DNA of 64,000 nucleotides from Agapanthus africanus (taxonomy: Eukaryota > Streptophyta > Magnoliopsida > Asparagales > Amaryllidaceae), in the NCBI GenBank assembly GCA_030015575.1, contig JASDDO010000018.1, positions 377,203,908 to 377,267,907 of the forward strand. Direction: 5' to 3'. Of the stretch, positions 57,894 to 64,000 are shown piece by piece. The stretch's first letter is position 1. Each line of letters starts with the position of its first letter. A model generated the notes under the pieces. The model saw only the letters and a list, made by a program, of their open reading frames with translations, was not told the origin of the DNA and did no database searches. Both the position numbers and the translations under genes were made by a program.

Positions 57894-60800
57894 TTGCAAG
57901 AGCGCATGCTGAGTGTTTCTTTTCTCTCTCTCCAGGTAGCAACCATTTCACGCCCTAATCAAGATAATAAAATGTATCGCTTGACCGATCCGAATTCTTA
58001 TTCGGGGCTGGGGAACGTTGGTTCGGTTCTAACTTGTGACAACAGTCATAAGTATGAGCAAGGGAAAGAGGGTTGTATGGATTCCAAGGATACCCAGTTG
58101 AAGAAGAAGCATGGTTTTGCATCTACTTCAGGTGTTCTTGTAATTGAGAATTGCTTTGCGGTCAACCCTACCTCCTGGGTACTTGATACCGGATCAGGAT
58201 CTCATATCTGTAATTTATTGCAGGGACTGAGAAAAAGTAGGAAAGTTGCACCTGGTGATATGTCGCTCAGAGTAGAGAACGGAGCACAAGTTAATGCTGC
58301 AGCCGTCGGTGAATATCACCTAGTGTTGCCAAATGGCAATACTATGATTTTGAATACCTTCTATGGTTTGCAACATCATATCAGTTTCTTTACTCGATAA
58401 AGATGGATATAACTTTGTTCTTGATAGGAATATCATGAGCATTTACCTTCATAAGGTACTGGTTGCAGAAGGTACACTGTGTAATGGTATCTACGTTCTA
58501 AATCAGAATACAGTTCTCAATATACAAAACACACGCAAGAGGAAGAATTTAGATACGAATGAATCCTACTTGTGGCATTGTAGACTTGGTCATATCGGAG
58601 AGAAAAGACTAAATAAGTTGCATAAAGATGGACTCTTGAATACGTTCGAATTTTCATCTGATGAAACTTGTCAGTCTTGTCTCAAAGGGAAAATGACCAA
58701 ATCTCCGTTCACCGGACATGGAGAAAGAGCAACAGAGCTCTTGGGACTCATACACAGTGATGTATGTGGTCCAATATCTATATATGTAAGGGGTGGGTTC
58801 TCGTAGTTCATCACATTCACTGACGATCTCTCTAGATTCGGATATGTGTATCTTATGAAACACAAATCTGAAACTTTTGAGAAATTCAAGGAATTCAGAA
58901 ACGAAGTAGAGAACCAGACAGGCAAAAGTATCAAGATCCTCCGGTCTGATAGAGAAGGGGAGTACTTAAGCACGGAATTCCGAGATTACTTAAAAGAGAA
59001 TGGTATTCTCTCTCAGCTTACTCCTCCTTATACACCACAGCACAACGGTGTATCGGAACGGAAGAATCGTACCCTATTGGATATGGTTCGCTCCATGATG
59101 AGTAGTGCCGAGTTACCTATTTCATTTTGGGGATATGCGCTTTTGACAGCAGCATATCTATTGAATGATATTCCGTCTAAATCAGTGCCTAAGACTCCGT
59201 TCGAGATATGGAATGGAAAAAGGCCATATCTTAAAAGATTTAAGATATGGGGTTGTCCGGCTTATGTTAAAACGCATAAACCAGATAAACTAGAGGCACG
59301 GTCAGTTTTATGTAAATTTGTGGGATATCCAAAGAATGGTTATGGATATATATTCTACCACACCGAGGAACAGAAGGTGTTTGTTGCTCAGCATGCCGTT
59401 TTCTTAGAAACGAAGTTTCTTGCAAAAGAAATTAGTGGGAGCACGGTAGAATTGGAAGAAATTCAGCGACCACAAACTGAAACTGAAGATTTGACAGAAC
59501 CTCAGGATTCAATAACCCCAAACGAACCTCAGCCACTCCGCTCAGCCACTCCGCAGATCTGGTAGGATTTCTCATCCACCCGAGAGATACTGCGGTTTTC
59601 TCATAGACGGGGATCGAGAGGATTGCATCTTGGAAGAAGATGACGCTGCCAGTTTCAGGCAGGCCATTATCAGTAGGGACTCTGATAAGTGGCAGGAAGC
59701 AATGCAATCCGAAATGGAGTCTATGTACGCTAATAAAGTGTGGACCTTGGATATTGCTCCACCTGGGGTAAAACCCGTTGGATGCAAATGGATCTACAAA
59801 AGGAAACTTGGTGTAGATGGGCAGGTGGAAACCTATAAGGCTAGACTCGTTGCAAAAGGTTTTCGTCAAAGACCTGGTTTGGACTATGACGAAACTTTTT
59901 CTCCTGTGGCTATGCTCAAATCCATTCGGATCCTACTTGCCATTGCTGCCTTCCATGACTATGAAATCTGGCAGATGGACGTTAAAACGACTTTTCTAAA
60001 CGGCTATTTGGAAGAGTGCGTTTACATGGATCAGCCAGAAGGTTTCGTAGACAGTGGGAGCAGCGGGAAGGTGTGCAAGTTGCTTAAATCCATTTATGGA
60101 TTAAAGCAGGCATCGCGGAGCTGGAACATCTGTTTTGATGAGGCAATCAAGGAATTTGATTTCATCAAGAACGAAGATGAACCTTGTGTCTATAAGAAGA
60201 TTGTAGGACGAACTGTCGTGTTCCTAGTCTTGTACGTGGACGACATTCTTTTGATAGGAAATGACATTCCTATGCTACAATCGGTCAAGCTATTTTTGTC
60301 ACAACGGTTCTCCATGAAGGACCTGAGTGATGCCTCGTACATTCTGGGGATCAAAATCTACAGAGATAGATCCAAGAGACTACTGGGACTTTCGAAGTCC
60401 AGGTACATAGAGACCGTACTAAAGAGATTTAGTATGGAGGATTCCAAGCGCGGTAACATACCCGCATTGCACGGAATTACCCTTTCCAAGAATGTCTCCA
60501 AAGACTGACGAGGAGAGGGTTCGCATGAGCACTATACCATACGCTTCGGCGGTAGGATCTATAATGTATGCGATGCTATGTACAAGACCAGATGTAGCTT
60601 ACGCGCTGAGCGTGGTGAGCCGGTATCAGTCAGACCCAGGTGAGGACCACTGGACGGCAGTGAAGAACATTCTCAAGTACCTAAGAAGGACTAAGGAGAT
60701 GTTCCTAGTTTACGGTAATGGAGACCTCAGGGTCGAGTCCTTTACCGATTCAAGCTTCCAGAGTGACAAAGATGACAGCAAGTCTGTCTCGGGTTTTGTG

Positions 60801-61217
60801 TTTACCCTCAACGGAGGGGCGGTATGTTGGAGGAGTTCCAAATAGGATACCGTCCCAGACTCAACGATGGAGGCTGAATACATTGCTGCTAGCGATGCCG
60901 CAAAAGAGGCGGTCTGGATGAAGAAGTTCATTAGTGAACTTCAGGTGGTTCCGTCCATTATTGACCCGATACCTTTGTATTGCGATAACAATGGGGCTAT
61001 AGCTTTAGCGAAGGAACCAAGATCCCATCAGAAATCCAGACACATCTTAAGGCGGTATCACCTAATCAGGGAGATCATTGATCGCCAGGAGATCGAGGTA
61101 CGGAGAGTGGACACAAAAGACAACACGGCGGATCCATTCACGAAGGCCTTGCCCCAGACTCAGTTCGAGCGGCTGATCGAGATGATAGGTCTTCGATACG
61201 CCAATACATGGCCTTAG
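57894..61217 (+). pseudogene. pol: C pol polyprotein, multiply broken
   Basis: This is copia protease, integrase, RT and RNase H in order. The first frame (57894-58400) has the same N-terminal region as E2 and protease [10 protein letters not shown] at ~58178. A short deletion near 58360 shifts the frame. Integrase then runs from 58363 (WHCRLGH ~58578, HSDVCGP ~58756, SDREGE ~58948, NGVSERKNRT ~59045), with a TAG at 58804. A 13-base tandem duplication near 59541 shifts the frame again. RT continues at 59630 (QMDVKT ~59972, YVDD ~60234). A 1-base loss near 60492 and a TAG at 60843 break RNase H, which otherwise continues (MEAEY, CDNNGA) to the natural end at 61217. The start is weaker than in E2: the ATG after the pyrimidine tract is changed to ATT. 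Confidence 0.94.
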
Positions 61218-61220
61218 TGC

Positions 61221-61231
61221 AAGTGGGAGAT
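61221..61231 (+). promoter_or_regulatory. C polypurine tract
   Basis: AAGTGGGAGAT lies directly before the 3' LTR. Confidence 0.92.
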
Positions 61232-63309
61232 TATTAGTGTATATGCCCTAGATGCCATTACTGTATCATACTAGTTTGTATATTACTTAATGGAAGCTTG
61301 GGATATTCACCATTGTATACACAATCTTGCTCAAAATAGTAGTATGCTACTTGGTTTGTATCTACTTTAATATGTGTACATATGTTTCTTTTGACATATC
61401 GCCTATACACATTAGTAAAGCCCTTAGGATCTTTGCTTGATTACCGGCGTTGTGATGGCGATCACACTCGTGGGGGCTGGGTAATCCACAAGCACATCCT
61501 TATACAGGTCCCTAGTCGTAGGACTATCGAGACAGGGCATCGATACTCCGGAGTAGACTAGCATATCCGCTTCTCATCCCAGCAGGGGAGACGGTCTGTC
61601 CCACAGCCGTCAGTACGTCGTACTTGAGATAGTATGCGGGTGCTCGTTAGGTTACGAGTACACTGGACATGACTCGTCGGGAACTGTTGGTTGGTATTAT
61701 ACCTATCGTCAGTTAACAGTTCCCAGGTGACATGAGTACAACTTAGTCCGCTGAATTGACACTGTCACTTCGCGTCGAGTGTGTTCCCACTGTTCTTTGA
61801 TTACTACCCTACCACGGCTCTACTGAGTCGTGCAAACAGGTAGTAGATGGGTGCAGTCCCGAAACACTCGGAGGCGGTGACGGTTAGACAGGATTCGTCT
61901 CTCCCGGTATTGGGGGTTGATATCGCGCTGTGTCTAGGAGAGCCATTACACAAAGTCCCTGGCCAGGGCTGACGAGATATACTGGAAGGTTTCCAGCGAT
62001 ATCTCAGGGTGTTCTGGGCTACACTCCGGCACGACTTGTACCGCACCGCTATTAGGGGACTGACATTTACCACCCCCTAGGCCCGCCATGCGATATTCTC
62101 AGACGAACAGACCAGACTGTACGGAGATTGTCACATACAAGCTCAGTAGGAGTTCAGATGGGTTTCACCTCGTCAGTCTTCTTATCGGCATCTACTTGGG
62201 GGCCGTTACGCACAGCTAGTGCCGCTTGCGGTCTGTGGTTAAACCCACTGCCAGCGTAGTGTCGAGTCTTTAGAGTCCCACACAGAGAGTTATTCGCCTT
62301 TGGGCAAAACAGAGTAGAGGGCGCATGGTTTTGCGACGGGGTTCGTTCACATCCGCGCACTTGTGCACGTTTGGTGTCCGGGCAGTCATTACTAGCAGGC
62401 TCTGGTTTGAGCCGGATCCTAGTATATGTTTTGGGGTTAGTTTTTTCTCATTGTATTCGTGTTCCTTGGAACACGAATGCGGGTGTGTATGCACAGTTGA
62501 TTGAGGCGGAGGAAGAGGATTTTCATTAGGGTTTCGGAACGGGTGTGTATGCACTGTTGACAGTTGTCTTTTTCCAAACCCTAATGGATATGTGAAATAT
62601 CAATTAATAATATTAATTAAATGAAATTGTGTCATGGTTAGGGTTGTTGACTTGTTGACCAAGGTTGACTAGTTGACCATGGTTGAAACATTGACCATCA
62701 TCATTACACTCCAAAGATGCTCTTTGATCTTTGCAAAAAACATTTAATGTGATGTGATAATGGTCTCATCAAACCAACCATCACCTTTTTCATTTTTGAT
62801 TAATATTATTAATTAGATTAATTCACATATATTGTTATGGTTGTAAAAACTATTCTCACTCTCTCATAACCATTCTCTCTCATCCTTTCTTCTTCCTCCT
62901 CCTCTAGTTCAAGGAGAAACATTCTCATGAGTTGAGAAGCATCTCCTTGGAGATAAAACACCCAAAGCCACTTTCTACTCATCCTAAGATTGAAGGTCTA
63001 GCAAGCCGGAGACTTTAGTTTTCTCAAAGTTCGAGAAAGGAGCTCAAGGTAGAAACCCTCAGGTGGATCCATCTTCGACAAGAGAAGGCGACGAGGAAAG
63101 CACCATCCGACCACTACAAAGAGTCCAAGAAGAAGGAGTTCAAGTTGAGGTATAACCCCTAACCGAGTAGATAACTCTCTTGTTAGTTGCTAGTGTGTAA
63201 TTTAGCCAAGATCCGTATTTTACGGTCAATGTTATCTAGTCAAGAAAAATTTTCGTTTTACCGTTTCCGCAACCCCAAAAGTACCGGGACAGGTAACGTG
63301 GACCTAACA
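61232..63309 (+). repeat. C 3' LTR, 2078 bp
   Basis: It starts TATTAGTGTATATGCC, the terminal TG being mutated to TA, and ends GGACCTAACA followed by GGATG. It aligns with the two parts of the 5' LTR and has the empty S2 site. No gene is supported inside. Confidence 0.95.
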
Positions 63310-63314
63310 GGATG

Positions 63315-64000
63315 ACCCGTACTGGCGGGGCCGAGGGACAATACCGCAGACGGAGCCCGTGGGCTGACCCGGACTGATGGATGCCCGAGATATGAGGATT
63401 TACGTGTCGATGCTAGGCATGGGTTTCATGATGTTTTTTCATGATCTTTATTATATCCTCATATTTGCATGCATGATGCTTATTGTCATTGGGTGACGGG
63501 TGGACGGGATCCACGTTTATACAGACTTGATCACATACAGACTTTTATTACATTGATCATACTTCATTTGTATATATAACAGGGTATGAGGGCGCTGTTA
63601 TATATACCCTTACACCAATATTAGTGGAATGGGACGCTAATATATGTGTATTGATATCCATTTTGATACTTCATCATATTTACTTCATGCAGACATACCT
63701 TATATTTATGACATGTTATTACCTGAGGCACTGGCACGAGTACTTGGCACTAGCTACATGTTTAGATATTACATTGCCACCTTATCCTGCTTCAGGCTTA
63801 TTCTTGAGGTTTATTTATCTGATTGTATTGACCTAGGATTATATCATGCATTCGATTTCTGCTTGTAGATATTTTCTATTCACGAGTTGGCAACTCACCC
63901 CCGTTGTGCCACAGTTTCTTGCAGGTTTTGCCGTACAGATTCCATAGCGGCATTTCTGGCACACTGCTTCCATATGGGTGACTTGCTTTGGTAGGTGGGT
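63315..64000 (+). repeat. G2 3' LTR, part after C (runs off the edge)
   Basis: It resumes the LTR interrupted at 50913. One 41-bp-type unit (GGGCTGACCCGGACTGATGG) is at ~63361, then blocks shared with G1 at 14360-14850. The final bases (TTGGTAGGTGGGT) correspond to ~14860 in G1. The first ~45 bases have no counterpart in G1. Confidence 0.88.

Larger units (their letters stand above)
50914..63309 (+). mobile_element. C: complete but inactivated Ty1/copia element
   Basis: The 5' LTR is 50914-55669 (2074 bp without S2 and its duplicated target), the PBS 55671, the leader 55684-57893, pol 57894-61217, the polypurine tract 61221-61231 and the 3' LTR 61232-63309 (2078 bp). It is inserted in the G2 LTR with GGATG duplicated. 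The first ~200 bases of the LTRs differ by about 2-3%, so it is older than E2. Like E2 it has no gag. Confidence 0.95.
45151..64000 (+). mobile_element. G2: partial gypsy-like element of the G1 family
   Basis: Internal sequence 45151-47716 is homologous to the G1 internal region from about 15950 onward. It has a polypurine tract at 47704-47716 and a 3' LTR from 47717. The LTR is interrupted at 50913 by C, resumes at 63315 and runs off the right edge. The 5' LTR and PBS are missing, the left end abutting the B LTR tail. No pol is present. Confidence 0.85.

Overview
The window looks like gene-free intergenic DNA from a large plant genome. It consists almost entirely of nested LTR retrotransposons. 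Every primer-binding site (PBS) seen has the core TGGTATCAGAGC, complementary to the 3' end of plant initiator-Met tRNA. The coding remains are Ty1/copia pol, and two further elements have LTR ends, PBS and polypurine tract typical of Tekay/Del-like Ty3/gypsy elements. I see no host protein gene, rRNA, tRNA gene or CRISPR. The species cannot be named from this sequence.

Layout, left to right (nicknames are mine). E1 (1-3454, minus): leader, PBS and 5' LTR of a copia element that runs off the left edge and is inserted into A. A (3455-6934, plus): decayed RT/RNase H tail and 3' LTR. D (6935-9303, plus): copia pol fragment with several stops. G1 (9304-22582, plus): gypsy-like element without pol, with ~4.1 kb LTRs; its 5' LTR is truncated and holds S1, a 2135-bp solo copia LTR (target-site duplication, TSD, GAAAG). 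T (22583-24746): 5'-truncated gypsy-like LTR. B (24747-45150, plus): decayed copia element whose 5' LTR is split by E2 (25268-35600, minus), a young copia element with 2191-bp LTRs, TSD AACTA and pol interrupted by one stop. G2 (45151 to the right edge, plus): second copy of the G1 family. C (50914-63309, plus; TSD GGATG): copia element inserted in the G2 LTR. S2 (51537-54213; TSD GGTGC): LTR-like insert inside C's own 5' LTR.

The copia family (E2, C, B, and by its leader and LTR type E1) has a 2.2-4 kb non-coding leader where gag should lie. Its single reading frame starts about 95 residues before protease and runs through integrase, RT and RNase H. No gag-sized frame or zinc knuckle is visible, so these copies would need Gag in trans. 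G1/G2 lack pol as well, so the locus is built mainly from dependent or dead elements.

The strongest unexplained signals are repeated hairpins whose arms change together between copies. They occur in the copia leader (long stem with a UUGRC/GUCAA apex, a GAAA-tetraloop hairpin, paired UCCC/GGGA motifs), in the copia LTRs (tandem hairpins, most with a GTG apex), in the T array (three tandem copies of a TTCN-loop hairpin with compensatory changes) and in the 3' internal part of G1/G2 (a row of GTGCA-type stem-loops). The second half of S2 is separately packed with very tight perfect hairpins plus six CACGTG boxes.

All alignments and pairings were made by eye. Boundaries marked by TG..CA and a TSD are exact; boundaries of truncated pieces are approximate.
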